Below are positions 1-7,838 of a stretch of 45,094 nucleotides of DNA, in pieces (within the stretch, counting starts at the first letter, position 1; each line of letters opens with the position of its first letter). The translations under genes were made by a program, and so were the position numbers. The DNA lies in NCBI GenBank assembly GCA_016208965.1, contig JACQXB010000006.1, positions 122,262 to 167,355 on the forward strand, written 5' to 3'. Origin of the DNA: Nitrospirota bacterium (GTDB lineage Bacteria; Nitrospirota; Thermodesulfovibrionia; UBA6902; DSMQ01). The notes under the pieces are model-generated. The model saw only the letters and a list, made by a program, of their open reading frames with translations. It did no database searches and was not told the DNA's origin.

Positions 1-235
1 GAGTATAGCCTTTTCTATATGTTTCAGGGAATAGATTATACTCAGATGTGAGTATATGTGAGAGTATGTCAATAATTATTTCTGCGGCTAATGCCGACGC
101 CCGTTCGATGGCCAAACTAACAGTAATATCCTCCATAAGTCTTTCATATGTTAGTTCTTTATGAATCTCAAAAAAACGGAAAAGTTCGCTAAGTTTTTTT
201 AGTCGTTCCTCAACGCTTTCTCTCTTAAAAACCAT
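1..235 (-). CDS. HEPN (HepT/DUF86-like) toxin, partial
   Basis: The gene reads leftward from an ATG at 235-233 and is still open at the window edge, so only about 78 N-terminal residues are visible. They are helical and include the run VSLAIERASALAAEIIIDIL, which resembles the first helices of HepT/DUF86 HEPN RNases. The catalytic R-x4-H-x-Y motif would lie beyond the edge and cannot be checked. The start lies inside the 3' end of the upstream nucleotidyltransferase, a 37-base overlap typical of MNT/HEPN toxin-antitoxin pairs. In this family HEPN is an RNase toxin that the MNT partner silences by adenylylation. The assignment rests mainly on this context. Confidence 0.6.
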   Translation of the reverse strand, partial: MVFKRESVEERLKKLSELFRFFEIHKELTYERLMEDITVSLAIERASALAAEIIIDILSHILTSEYNLFPETYRKGYT

Positions 236-642
236 CTTTGGACCTTTCTTAGATGTTCAGTATCCATGTGTTCTTTAATAACCTTTAATTCAAAACTATT
301 AAGTGTCTCCGCATCCCTCATATAGAGAAGTTTGCCACTGGTTATAATATCGAATTTAAAGACCGGGCCTGACCTGTTTAAATCAACAATATCTATTCTC
401 TGGGTACCGGTTAATTTATATAATTTTTCTAACAGCTCAGTGATTCTTTCGTATGGAGGGTTTGCACTGAAGAAGACTGCAAGGTCAATATCATTGGCAT
501 TTCTTCTTTCTGCCAAAGAACCAAAAAGATAAACCAGCAAAATGTCTCTATTCTCTTCCCAGAACACCTTTAGCCTATCAAGACCATCAATTATATCCCT
601 GGGTAATTCTTTATAACCCTTCCATCTTTCTGCCACTGCCAT
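199..642 (-). CDS. MNT-type nucleotidyltransferase antitoxin
   Basis: 147-residue minimal nucleotidyltransferase. The polymerase-beta-fold signature is intact: a GS pair in YLFGSLAERR followed by the DxD metal-binding pair in NDIDLAVFF, and a later IDIVDL strand supplying the third acidic residue. In MntA-type pairs this enzyme transfers AMP onto a tyrosine of the HEPN RNase and neutralises it. The gene overlaps the partial HEPN gene downstream on the same strand. Its first 50 bases are copied exactly at 2197-2246, showing local duplication. Confidence 0.8.
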   Translation of the reverse strand: MAVAERWKGYKELPRDIIDGLDRLKVFWEENRDILLVYLFGSLAERRNANDIDLAVFFSANPPYERITELLEKLYKLTGTQRIDIVDLNRSGPVFKFDIITSGKLLYMRDAETLNSFELKVIKEHMDTEHLRKVQRWFLREKALRND

Positions 643-715
643 ATCTTTATCCTCAGCAAAAGTATAACATAATCAGGAGATAAGAAGTGAGCAATTATTT
701 TCTCTTCAGCGGAAA

Positions 716-747
716 ATCTCAGAAGTTTTTGTTGTTATTGCGCTGGA
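716..747 (-). pseudogene. Possible pilin 3'-end remnant
   Basis: This 32-base stretch resembles, with several mismatches, the 3' end of the intact pilin gene (3229-3259), including the shared ATCTCAGAAGTTT and GTTATTGC blocks. The rest of 643-807 shows no gene. The match is short and is called only because clearer copies of the same pilin end occur at 1459 and 5103. Confidence 0.35.
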
Positions 748-807
748 TTATTTATCAGCCTGTTTTAGCGGCTTTACTTTTATTGTCCTTTCACTATATA
801 TTGATAC

Positions 808-1122
808 ATGTCAATATTAACACTATCACCCTCGGCAAAAGAAATCCTCAAGAGACTTAGCCATTCACCAGAAGAGGAGGCTACAAAATTTCTTATTGCA
901 GGAATCAAAGAATATTTAAAGGAATGCGAGTTTGAGATACTTAAATATGAGACAAAATACGGGTATTCTTTTGATGAATTTAAGGCAAGAATTGCCTCTG
1001 GAGAAATAGCTGATGAGTTTTCCTACGAGATAGAGAAAGATATAATCAGATGGGAAGACCTTATGGCTGAAAAGAGAAACTGGCTTGATATAATCATAAA
1101 AATAGAAACCCTCATTAAATGA
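808..1122 (+). CDS. Putative antitoxin partner of the TumE-like gene
   Basis: 104-residue, highly charged, mostly helical protein without a domain I can name firmly. It begins MSILTLSPSAKEILKRL and carries several E/K-rich helices. It sits directly upstream of a small gene with a TumE/DUF6516-like histidine motif, and its stop codon overlaps a possible ATG for that gene (ATGA at 1119-1122). Small helical protein plus tiny basic partner is the usual toxin-antitoxin layout, and the zone is full of other such pairs. The antitoxin role is inferred from context only. Confidence 0.5.
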   Translation: MSILTLSPSAKEILKRLSHSPEEEATKFLIAGIKEYLKECEFEILKYETKYGYSFDEFKARIASGEIADEFSYEIEKDIIRWEDLMAEKRNWLDIIIKIETLIK

Positions 1123-1125
1123 GTC

Positions 1126-1449
1126 TTGATATTTTCAAAAGTGACTTCGTTTCAAGTGTACAAAAAATTCTTCCCTGAAGCCCATATCAAATCTACTGAG
1201 AAAAGAGGAATAATCTTTGAAGCAAGAGTTGATATTTCAGAAAATGTTTTCTTGGAAATATATTACAACTCTTTAACCGGGAAGAAAAGCTATTCCCTTA
1301 TTTCTGATAATAATAGGATTTTCGGTTATGATAATTACAAATACTGGCATCTTCACCCTGCTGATAACCCATCAAACCATATTCCCTGTAAAGAGCCACT
1401 TATGGAAGAAGTATTTCTTAATATGAAGAATCTTATTTCCAGCAAGTGA
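1126..1449 (+). CDS. TumE-like (DUF6516) toxin, uncertain 5' end
   Basis: 107 residues from a TTG start. The centre reads IFGYDN then WHLHPADNPSNHIPC, which resembles the YDN...H-rich motif of the TumE/DUF6516 toxin family. The start is doubtful. An ATG at 1119 overlaps the upstream stop as ATGA but its frame stops after 19 codons at a CCCTGA; removing one C there would join it to this ORF at the PEAHIKS segment. Either the gene uses the TTG without a visible ribosome site or it carries a one-base frameshift near the start. Family assignment is moderate. Confidence 0.5.
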   Translation: MIFSKVTSFQVYKKFFPEAHIKSTEKRGIIFEARVDISENVFLEIYYNSLTGKKSYSLISDNNRIFGYDNYKYWHLHPADNPSNHIPCKEPLMEEVFLNMKNLISSK

Positions 1450-1458
1450 ACAACTATC

Positions 1459-1530
1459 TCAGAAATTCCGGTTGTTGCAGTCTATTGTAAATACATCGCC
1501 AGATACCATTGGTCAGTAATGCTCGTGGCT
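1459..1530 (-). pseudogene. Type IV pilin 3'-end remnant
   Basis: Read on the minus strand this fragment encodes GDVFTIDCNNRNF followed by a stop, almost identical to the C-terminus of the intact pilin (GDVFTIDCNNARNF, encoded at 3230-3703). Similarity continues past the stop into the CAACTATCTC region. There is no pilin N-terminus nearby. It is a decayed or transferred 3' fragment lying just downstream of the Uma2 gene. Confidence 0.75.
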
Positions 1531-1533
1531 GGA

Positions 1534-2094
1534 TTATCCAAAAATCTCTTTTACGGCTATACTCAACCCATTAAGAAGGTCTGACTTTACCACACCTTCA
1601 CCCTTAGCAGCGCTAAGAGATTCAAACTTACTCTTTTTATTGCCGAATATCTCTATAGTCTTTTGTATCGGATCAACTATCCAGTATTCCTTTACGCCGC
1701 TCTGTTCATAGGTATCTTTTTTTATTCTGAGGTCATAGTAAGCAGTTGCGGGAGAGAGGATTTCAATTACAATATCAGGGGGACCTTCAATCTTTTTTTC
1801 ACCAATAATATTAAGTCTATCCTTTGAGATAAATATGATATCAGGCTGGTATATATCAGTTTCTGAAAAATAGACATCTATTGGAGCAAGATAGACTTTC
1901 CCACGAGTATTTTCTTCAACAAATCTTTTTAATTCATAGAAAATTTTTCCTAAAATTTCTTGATGATACGGTATTGGTGACGGTGTCATAACAAGTTCTC
2001 CTCCTATAAGCTGATACGGCGCACCCTCAGGAAGCTTTTCATAGTCCTCATATGTATAGAATTTTTTCTTTTCTATCTGAATGGTAGTTGGCAT
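1534..2094 (-). CDS. Uma2 family endonuclease (DUF820)
   Basis: 186-residue PD-(D/E)XK-fold protein. Recognisable Uma2 features in order: the N-terminal YTYEDYEKLPEG segment, GGELVMTPSPIPYHQ, the YQPDIIFIS strand holding a catalytic Asp, IVIEILSPAT with the catalytic Glu, and the KEYWIVDP strand. Length is typical. Uma2 proteins are widespread putative nucleases, mostly of unknown role and often multi-copy; a second copy lies at 17170-17775. No operon partner is evident. Confidence 0.85.
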   Translation of the reverse strand: MPTTIQIEKKKFYTYEDYEKLPEGAPYQLIGGELVMTPSPIPYHQEILGKIFYELKRFVEENTRGKVYLAPIDVYFSETDIYQPDIIFISKDRLNIIGEKKIEGPPDIVIEILSPATAYYDLRIKKDTYEQSGVKEYWIVDPIQKTIEIFGNKKSKFESLSAAKGEGVVKSDLLNGLSIAVKEIFG

Positions 2095-2196
2095 ATTCTA
2101 TCTCCTTAAACATATTATATGAGATATAACACACTTTGACAATCTTAATCTTAACCTATTAGATCACGACTTTTCGAAATTGCCTCTCAGTCTATC

Positions 2197-2275
2197 GTAA
2201 TTCTTTATAACCCTTCCATCTTTCTGCCACTGCCATATCTTTATCCTTCACAAAAAGTATAGCATAATCAAGAGA
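2197..2275. repeat. Duplicate of the 5' end of the MNT gene
   Basis: Bases 2197-2246 are identical to 603-652, the start of the MNT gene at 199-642, and similarity continues with mismatches to about 2275 (matching to about 682). Translated on the minus strand it gives MAVAERWKGYKEL and then leaves the reading frame. It is therefore a truncated copy of the gene start plus its upstream region. The surrounding 2095-2357 interval contains no gene. Confidence 0.85.
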
Positions 2276-2357
2276 AGGTCGATAAGTAGAAAATATTTAA
2301 GCCCCGAAGGGCGCTGCTAATCTTTACTTTTTAGCCTATTTTTTAATAACATACTTT

Positions 2358-2852
2358 ATGGAGCAAACAATTTTTGAAAAAATCAAGAGTTATCTATATT
2401 CAAGAGATGAAGTAGTTACTGCCTATATCTTCGGATCTTATACTACTGAAAAGGTCAGTAGTATGAGCGATATTGACATTGCAGTTCTACTGAGAGATAG
2501 TGTTGACAATAAAGAATACGGGCAAATAAAACTAACTATCACCAATGACCTTATAGAGCAGATTTCATTTGATAGGATTGATATCGTCTTATTGGACATT
2601 GCATCTCCTTTGCTCTCTCACGAGGTCATTAAAAAAGGGATGCTGTTATTTTCAAAGGATGAGACGAGGCGCATAGAATATACAGTAAATGCCATAATGC
2701 AATATCTTGATACTATCTTTATTAGGAAGGTGCATGATGAAATCCTCCATGAAAAAATAAGGAGCGGAAAATTTGGTTATTTCAAGGGAAGTCATAAATA
2801 CTCGATTGAAAAGGTTAGAAAAGGCGCTCCAGATACTTCAGCAGTCAAGTAA
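2358..2852 (+). CDS. mntA: MNT-type nucleotidyltransferase antitoxin
   Basis: 164-residue minimal nucleotidyltransferase with the intact signature: IFGSYTTEKVSSMSDIDIAV (GS plus DxD) and a later RIDIVLLD acidic strand. The C-terminal helix has VHDEILHEKIRSGKFG, the usual end of MntA proteins; about 24 more residues follow before the stop and overlap the HEPN start. It precedes and overlaps by 80 bases a complete HepT gene, forming a full HepT-MntA module. In this family MntA adenylylates the HEPN tyrosine to block toxicity. Confidence 0.85.
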   Translation: MEQTIFEKIKSYLYSRDEVVTAYIFGSYTTEKVSSMSDIDIAVLLRDSVDNKEYGQIKLTITNDLIEQISFDRIDIVLLDIASPLLSHEVIKKGMLLFSKDETRRIEYTVNAIMQYLDTIFIRKVHDEILHEKIRSGKFGYFKGSHKYSIEKVRKGAPDTSAVK

Positions 2853-3204
2853 GATTAGCTTTGAAGAATTGACGGGGAATGAAGTGCTGTTGAGTGCAGT
2901 TGAGAGGAATCTCCATGTTGCTATAGAATGCATTTTAGATATAGGGAATCATATAATTGCAGAAAAAGGGTTTGAGATTCCTGAAAATAGTGGAGATATT
3001 ATCAGGATACTCGGAGAGGAAAAGGTAATTCCTTCGAATTTCGCTAAAAAGATTAAAGACATAGCAGGTTTTAGAAATATTCTTATCCATGAATACACGC
3101 GTATTGATTATGAACTGCTTTATAACTACCTACTAAATCGCCTCGATGATTTAAGGGAATTTGCACTCTATATAAGCTCATATCTTGAGAAGAAAAAAAC
3201 ATAG
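2773..3204 (+). CDS. hepT: HepT-like HEPN RNase toxin (DUF86)
   Basis: 143 residues starting at a TTG; this start gives VISREVINTRLKRLEKALQ, the standard HepT beginning. The catalytic HEPN motif is intact near residue 102: FRNILIHEY, i.e. R-x4-H-x-Y, with the tyrosine that MntA modifies. HepT toxins are RNases. The long overlap with the MNT gene implies translational coupling. This is the best preserved toxin-antitoxin pair in the window. Confidence 0.87.
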   Translation: MVISREVINTRLKRLEKALQILQQSSKISFEELTGNEVLLSAVERNLHVAIECILDIGNHIIAEKGFEIPENSGDIIRILGEEKVIPSNFAKKIKDIAGFRNILIHEYTRIDYELLYNYLLNRLDDLREFALYISSYLEKKKT

Positions 3205-3229
3205 GCTCTCTCAGTAACTATTAACTATC

Positions 3230-3703
3230 TCAGAAGTTTCGGGCGTTATTGCAGTCTATAGTAAACACGTCACCAGCTACTCTTGTCCCAGCAACGCCCG
3301 TGGCAGTGGCAGTAAAACATGAAGCCGTGCCACCACCTGTTCCTGTTGAATTCGTAGTTATAGAATAAGTGAAATTTAAACCATAAGGGGACGCACAGGC
3401 TGTGCATCCACCCGGCCGAAAACCCGGGAGAAAATCTTCGATTCCACCATCTGCTACGCCCGGCGTAGCGTTATAGCTAATCGTCGCGTTTGTACACGTA
3501 CCACCTGTCATATAGTAGCAAGCATTCTCCGCATAAAACTGCTCCTCAAGAAGCCTCAGATTTTGGAGATTTGTATATGCCTCAGTCCTTGCAGCCCTTT
3601 TCTGCTGGCCTATGTAAGCCGGGAGAGCTATCGCAGCGAGGATACCAATAATCGCAATTATTATGATTAGTTCGGTTAAGGTAAAGCCTTTGTTGTGTTT
3701 CAT
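3230..3703 (-). CDS. Type IV pilin (PilE/PilA-like, minor pilin)
   Basis: 157-residue prepilin. A short basic leader MKHNKG precedes the processed N-terminus FTLTELIIIIAIIGILAAIA, with Glu5 of the mature protein and the hydrophobic helix needed for assembly. After QQKRAARTEAYTNLQNLR comes a soluble domain rich in Gly/Thr with several cysteines (for example GGTCTN, GGCTAC, TASC, IDCNN) that could form disulfides. The upstream AGGAGG is a strong ribosome site. No pilus assembly genes are nearby. Fragments of close relatives are scattered from 0.7 to 6.4 kb. Confidence 0.88.
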   Translation of the reverse strand: MKHNKGFTLTELIIIIAIIGILAAIALPAYIGQQKRAARTEAYTNLQNLRLLEEQFYAENACYYMTGGTCTNATISYNATPGVADGGIEDFLPGFRPGGCTACASPYGLNFTYSITTNSTGTGGGTASCFTATATGVAGTRVAGDVFTIDCNNARNF

Positions 3704-3748
3704 AGTTGCCTCCTCATTATCTTTTTCATACTATAATTATAGCATTTT

Positions 3749-5038
3749 TTATCCATCTCGCAATAAACACCACTTCCAAAAAGGAACTGCCTTTATGTTT
3801 ATTCCGTCCTTAGATAATTCTTTTTCGTCGTCATTAGTAAGTATAAGTCCTTTAGTTGCATCAACTGCTCTGCATGCTTTAATAAGTCCTTCTGTTTCCC
3901 TTGATATGTTTTCTTCATTTAATTCAAAACATACCTGTATTGGCAGTAAATCGCCGTCTGATATCTTCGCAATGAAATCACATTCTATTTTTTCTTCAAA
4001 GTAGAACATCTCATATTCTTTTCTTCTTAATTCCAGAAAGACAAGATTTTCAAGCAATCTTCCGGCATCTGCAGAAGTTACCCTTCTGCCAAGTCCATTA
4101 TCAATAAGATATACTTTTGCTGGATTTCGCATCCTTTTATATGTTGATTCGGCAAACTTTCTTACTTCAAAGATAAGCATACAGTCGGAGAAATACCTAT
4201 AGTATTTGAAAAGCAGGTCTTTTGAAAAAGGGAACTTATCCCTATACTGTTTGTAACATGCTGTTAAAGAAAGTTTTGTTGAGAAAGATGAAAATAGTTT
4301 ATCCGTTAATGCATCCAGAAGCTGTATATTCGTAATGTTATATCTCTCAACCATATCTCTGAAAAACATAGCGATGATATATTCCTTTAGTATTTTTCTC
4401 TTTTCAATTTCCGACTTTGCCAATAGGACTTCAGGGAAGCCTCCCCAAATCATGTAATCATTAAAATGTTTTTTAATTAGTGGCTTCTTCACGCCATAAA
4501 TAATGTCTTCCCCTTCTGTCTCTATATGTATTGCAAGAAGGCATTCTTTAAACGAAAATGGCAGTATCTCAATGCTCCATGAACGGCCTCTTAATTCAGT
4601 ATGTATTTCAAAAGGCATCATTTTTGATGATGATCCGCTTACAAACACCGCAATATTTTCTCTTTCAACTGCCCGTCTGCAAAATTTTTCCCAGCCATCC
4701 ACATTCTGCACTTCATCAAACAGAAAATATATTTCCCTGCTGATAAGGTGCGGTTTTAATTCAAGAAATGCCTCTTTTAGTCTTTCAAAATCTTTTACTT
4801 GAAAGCCTGACAGCCTCTCGTCTTCAAAATCAATGTATAAAGAGCGTTCCTTATGCCTTTTAAAAATATCAAAGAGTATAAATGTCTTGCCGCTCCTTCT
4901 GACACCATACAAGACAACCACCTTTTTCAGACTGGCAGGAAAATGAAGACCTTCTCTTTTAACAGGATTTTTCACCTGTTTCACTATAAAATCCTCATTT
5001 GCGAGGATTATCTCTTTTAAAACATCCTTACTTAGCAT
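3749..5038 (-). CDS. AAA ATPase with DUF4143 domain
   Basis: 429 residues. The N-terminal AAA_14 ATPase has Walker A GVRRSGKT and Walker B IYFLFDEVQ; an arginine-rich GSSSKMMP/ELRGRSW segment follows as usual. The C-terminal DUF4143 region includes LLENLVFLELRRK and the nuclease-like ECDFIAKIS...IQVCFEL pattern. Function of the family is not established; these are common solitary genes in anaerobes. A perfect 15-bp inverted repeat covers the start codon and ribosome site, with a TTGACA box just upstream, suggesting autoregulation or a translation-blocking hairpin. Confidence 0.82.
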   Translation of the reverse strand: MLSKDVLKEIILANEDFIVKQVKNPVKREGLHFPASLKKVVVLYGVRRSGKTFILFDIFKRHKERSLYIDFEDERLSGFQVKDFERLKEAFLELKPHLISREIYFLFDEVQNVDGWEKFCRRAVERENIAVFVSGSSSKMMPFEIHTELRGRSWSIEILPFSFKECLLAIHIETEGEDIIYGVKKPLIKKHFNDYMIWGGFPEVLLAKSEIEKRKILKEYIIAMFFRDMVERYNITNIQLLDALTDKLFSSFSTKLSLTACYKQYRDKFPFSKDLLFKYYRYFSDCMLIFEVRKFAESTYKRMRNPAKVYLIDNGLGRRVTSADAGRLLENLVFLELRRKEYEMFYFEEKIECDFIAKISDGDLLPIQVCFELNEENISRETEGLIKACRAVDATKGLILTNDDEKELSKDGINIKAVPFWKWCLLRDG

Positions 5039-5090
5039 TAGATTATCCTTTTGATAAGGATAATCTAATGCTTTTTCGGTCTTTTGTCAA
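5036..5090 (-). promoter_or_regulatory. Promoter plus perfect 15-bp palindrome at DUF4143 start
   Basis: Arms 5036-5050 and 5056-5070 are perfectly complementary (CATTAGATTATCCTT / AAGGATAATCTAATG) around a 5-nt loop. The downstream arm includes AAGGA and the ATG of the ATPase gene. On the minus strand TTGACA (5090-5085) and a TAGATT -10-like box (5067-5062) are 17 nt apart, so the palindrome starts at the -10. It could be an operator, an RNA hairpin hiding the ribosome site, or both. Confidence 0.65.
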
Positions 5091-5102
5091 GGACAATTAT
5101 GC

Positions 5103-5255
5103 AGGATTCTATTGTTATTGCAGCCTATTAGAAAATATATTAAGGGTTGAAAATGCTTTAGCCAATGTAGAAAGGTATGGCAATAACAGCGAGGATACCA
5201 ATAACCGAGCAATGACTATTAAAAGCTCTGTTAAGGTAAAACCTTTTTTGTTCAT
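5103..5255 (-). pseudogene. Internally deleted, frameshifted type IV pilin
   Basis: From ATG at 5255-5253, preceded by an AAGGAAGG ribosome site, the minus strand encodes MNKKGFTLTELLIVIA; after a frameshift it continues IGILAVIAIPFYIG and hits TAA at 5160-5158. Only about 30 bases later (about 5103-5130) a fragment encoding GCNNNR matches the pilin C-terminus IDCNNARN. The middle of the gene is gone. The intact relative is at 3230-3703. Confidence 0.75.
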
Positions 5256-5272
5256 AACCCTTCCTTTCGTCA

Positions 5273-5752
5273 CTATTTTCCCTCTAAAAAATTACAAAAC
5301 TTTTTTATTTCTCTGAAAAACTTTTTACATGTCTTCCCAAATATTTTTTCCAGTTCCTCAATCTTTTTCTTATCCAGTTGGAAACCGTAAGCCTGTCTTA
5401 CAACATGTCTGAAACCAAGAAACTTTGATAAATCTAAATACAATTCTTTTGAAATAACAGCAGGCCTTATCCCTTTTGCTTCAAGCATCATTGTATGGAG
5501 AAGTCTTTTATGCCATCCTTCGCCTCTCGGTGTACCTCCATTTAATTCTTCAGTTATGGTTCTAAAAATCTTTTCAACCCCAGTATAGAAATCAGCAATA
5601 AACGAAGCCTTCACCCTTAAAATGTAAGGATCTGCAAGGTTTGAATATTTTCTGAGAAAACCTCTATATTCATCCATTAATCTTGAAACCTGACTAGGTT
5701 CCGAAAGTAATTCCGCCTTTATTCTTTTCAGAAAAAGTTCATCTTTTTTCAT
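5273..5752 (-). CDS. HepT-like HEPN protein (second HEPN subfamily)
   Basis: 159-residue all-helical protein. Hallmarks of the second HepT-like HEPN family are ADFYTGVEKIFRTITEELNG in the first helices, a WHKRLLHTMM segment and FLGFRHVVRQAYGFQLD. In relatives I know the last motif usually reads FRHxxRHxY; here the last His is Gln, so RNase activity may be weakened or use RH. It overlaps its MNT partner by 14 bases, so the two are cotranslated as a toxin-antitoxin pair. Confidence 0.75.
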   Translation of the reverse strand: MKKDELFLKRIKAELLSEPSQVSRLMDEYRGFLRKYSNLADPYILRVKASFIADFYTGVEKIFRTITEELNGGTPRGEGWHKRLLHTMMLEAKGIRPAVISKELYLDLSKFLGFRHVVRQAYGFQLDKKKIEELEKIFGKTCKKFFREIKKFCNFLEGK

Positions 5753-6083
5753 AGAGCACCTTCCCGTTTTTAATTAGCTCTCTCATTTTTGGTGTTGCAT
5801 CCTCAATTGGAATAATATCAATGTCGAATTCATCAGCCTCTAAAAGAAGTTCTCCCACTGCTTTAAAATAAAACTCAGATGGAAGTCCTTCCACGCATAG
5901 ATCAATATCTGAATGAAATCCAAAGCGGTGTTTATCAGCAAGTGAACCTATCAGGATAATTTTGTTTGCATGGTATTCATTGATGAGAATATCTATTGCT
6001 TTTTTTAATACCGCCTGAGCCCTGAGAAACCTTTGTTTACGAAATGTTGAAATACTATCTTTTGTATCTTTTAATGTAACCAT
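5739..6083 (-). CDS. MNT-type nucleotidyltransferase antitoxin
   Basis: 114-residue minimal nucleotidyltransferase. After an N-terminal helix of about 35 residues it has IILIGSLADKHRFGFHSDID (GS plus DxD metal ligands) and later FDIDIIPIEDA with the third acidic residue. It is the upstream gene of the HEPN pair. Compared with the antitoxin at 2358 it is shorter and lacks the C-terminal helical region, fitting the different HEPN subfamily it is paired with. Confidence 0.82.
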   Translation of the reverse strand: MVTLKDTKDSISTFRKQRFLRAQAVLKKAIDILINEYHANKIILIGSLADKHRFGFHSDIDLCVEGLPSEFYFKAVGELLLEADEFDIDIIPIEDATPKMRELIKNGKVLYEKR

Positions 6084-6224
6084 TCACTAACCCCATAATA
6101 TCCAACTTTGTTATTCCTATATGTAAATTATTATCGGTATTTTTGCTCGTTATTCATCTTTGTAAATTATAACAAAAATTAAAAGTTTGAGTTCGGTTTT
6201 TTATTTTGAGAATGAATTAAGTAT

Positions 6225-6431
6225 CTATATGAGCTTTTTGTGCAGTAGAAGAAAAATCTTAAAAAAATGTCTAATTAGACAAATATTATATGTAGATTTA
6301 TTTGTAAATGCCTCAGCCCTTGCAGCCCTTTTCTGCTGGCCAATGTAAGCCGGCAGAACTATCGCAGCAAGGATACCAATAATCGCTATAAGCATCTCTA
6401 TTAAAGTAATCCCCTTGTTATTTTTAATCAT
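6225..6431 (-). pseudogene. Truncated type IV pilin
   Basis: The first half is a near-perfect prepilin start: MIKNNKGITLIEMLIAIIGI and then QQKRAARAEAFTN, matching QQKRAARTEAYTN of the intact pilin. One hydrophobic residue is missing from the helix. After that the frame encodes unrelated sequence and stops, so the whole globular domain is absent. The 68-residue product could still be processed by prepilin peptidase but is unlikely to be a functional pilin. It overlaps the end of the glycosyltransferase gene by 8 bases. Confidence 0.8.
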
Positions 6432-7383
6432 AATTTCCCCCTTTCATTATTATCTTTTTGTCTTCTTCAAATCCAATCATTTTGTCAATAATAAAAACAG
6501 GCCTGTTTCTTGATTCATCAAAGTTCCGCCATAAATATTCACCCAATACCCCGAGCATTAAAAGTTGAACCCCCGAAACCAGGAGTAAAACAATCATTAA
6601 AGACGCCCATCCTTCTATGGGGATATTAAAAAGCAACTTTTTGATAATTATTACTATAGCATATATAAACCCAACAAATGCCAATGATATACCAATGAAG
6701 GAAATCAATCTTATCGGGAAGTAAGAAAATGATACGAAGGTATCTATAAATAGTTTAACCTTTTTGGCCAATGTCCACTTCGAAGTCCCCTTATATCTTA
6801 ATCCCTTTTTGTATCTAATCAATGCTTGTTTAAACCCACTCCAGAGTATAAGGCCGAATATTGAGGTATTTTTTTCTTTCATGTCCTTGACAGTATTTAC
6901 TACACTCCTATCTATTAAGAAAACATCTGTACCGCCTTCTGGCATATTCTTTAATGCAAATCGCCTCACCATCTTATAATATATTTTTGGAAGAAACCTC
7001 GTAGACTCTTCTTCCCATTCCCTGATACCAATTACGACCTCGCAGCCTTTCTTCCATTCTTCTATCATCTGCTGGAGTAATTCAGGAGGGTCCTGTAAAT
7101 CAGCAGATATAAAGGCACAGGCATCTCCTTTTGAATATACAAGCCCTGCCATACAGCCTGCATGGCTGCCAAAATTTCTTGAAAATTTTATTATTTTAAT
7201 GCGGGGGTCTCTAAAGGACAGTTCCTGCAACACGTTGAATGAACTGTCTGAAGACCCATCATCAATAAAGACAAACTCAAAATCATTTTTAGAGTTTTCT
7301 GTAATATTCTGTAACCTCTGGTAGAGGATCGGAAGATTTTGCTCCTCGTTATAAGTAGGAATTATTATAGAAATTAGTGGCAT
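6424..7383 (-). CDS. Membrane-anchored family 2 glycosyltransferase (DPM1/GtrB type)
   Basis: 319 residues. An N-terminal GT-A domain (about 1-215) begins ISIIIPTYNEEQNLP and has FIDDGSSD, the ADLQDPPE motif for nucleotide-sugar and metal binding, and GGTDVFLIDR. Two C-terminal membrane helices (about 225-250 and 262-287) and a basic tail with ESRNRPVF follow. This architecture is that of enzymes that load a sugar onto undecaprenyl phosphate on the cytoplasmic face. It is the last gene of the glycan operon, next to the GT-C-like membrane proteins that would use such lipid-linked sugars. Confidence 0.85.
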   Translation of the reverse strand: MPLISIIIPTYNEEQNLPILYQRLQNITENSKNDFEFVFIDDGSSDSSFNVLQELSFRDPRIKIIKFSRNFGSHAGCMAGLVYSKGDACAFISADLQDPPELLQQMIEEWKKGCEVVIGIREWEEESTRFLPKIYYKMVRRFALKNMPEGGTDVFLIDRSVVNTVKDMKEKNTSIFGLILWSGFKQALIRYKKGLRYKGTSKWTLAKKVKLFIDTFVSFSYFPIRLISFIGISLAFVGFIYAIVIIIKKLLFNIPIEGWASLMIVLLLVSGVQLLMLGVLGEYLWRNFDESRNRPVFIIDKMIGFEEDKKIIMKGGNYD

Positions 7384-7388
7384 GCCCT

Positions 7389-7838
7389 TTATTCCTGCTT
7401 TCCCTCTTTTGTCCAGTTTTGAATCTCGTCTTTTATGTTTCTTACTATTCTTCCGGGAACTCCTGCCACAAGAGAATAAGGAGGAATTATTGTGCTCTCC
7501 TTAATTACTGCACCCGCGGCAATAACGCTATGGTGTCCTATGCGCACTCCTTTCAGGATAGTTGCATTCTCGCCTATAAAAACATAGTCTTCAATAATAA
7601 TTTCTGCCTTTTCTACCTCGTTATATTTTCTTTCAGTCACGCAGCGCTTAACGGTAGAGTGAGTTATGATATGAACACCGCAGCTTATATCACAGCCTTT
7701 CCCTATTTTTAAACCGCCGATGCCATCTATGACAGTGAATGCACCAATCCATGTGCCTTCCCCGATTTCAGGGTTATTTATAATCCACGCATGGGGGTTG
7801 TATTTATTAGGAGGAATTCTATGCTCATCAGATATCAT
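7389..7838 (-). CDS. Hexapeptide-repeat acetyltransferase
   Basis: 149 residues built of left-handed beta-helix hexapeptides (for example IGEGTWIGAFTVID, IGKGCDISCGVHIITHS, IGENATILKGVRIGHHSVIA), ending with the typical VAGVPGRIVRNI. The His in IITHS is a plausible catalytic base. It overlaps the aminotransferase upstream by 4 bases. In this position it most likely N-acetylates the amino sugar made by that aminotransferase; the exact sugar cannot be read from sequence. Confidence 0.82.
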   Translation of the reverse strand: MISDEHRIPPNKYNPHAWIINNPEIGEGTWIGAFTVIDGIGGLKIGKGCDISCGVHIITHSTVKRCVTERKYNEVEKAEIIIEDYVFIGENATILKGVRIGHHSVIAAGAVIKESTIIPPYSLVAGVPGRIVRNIKDEIQNWTKEGKQE

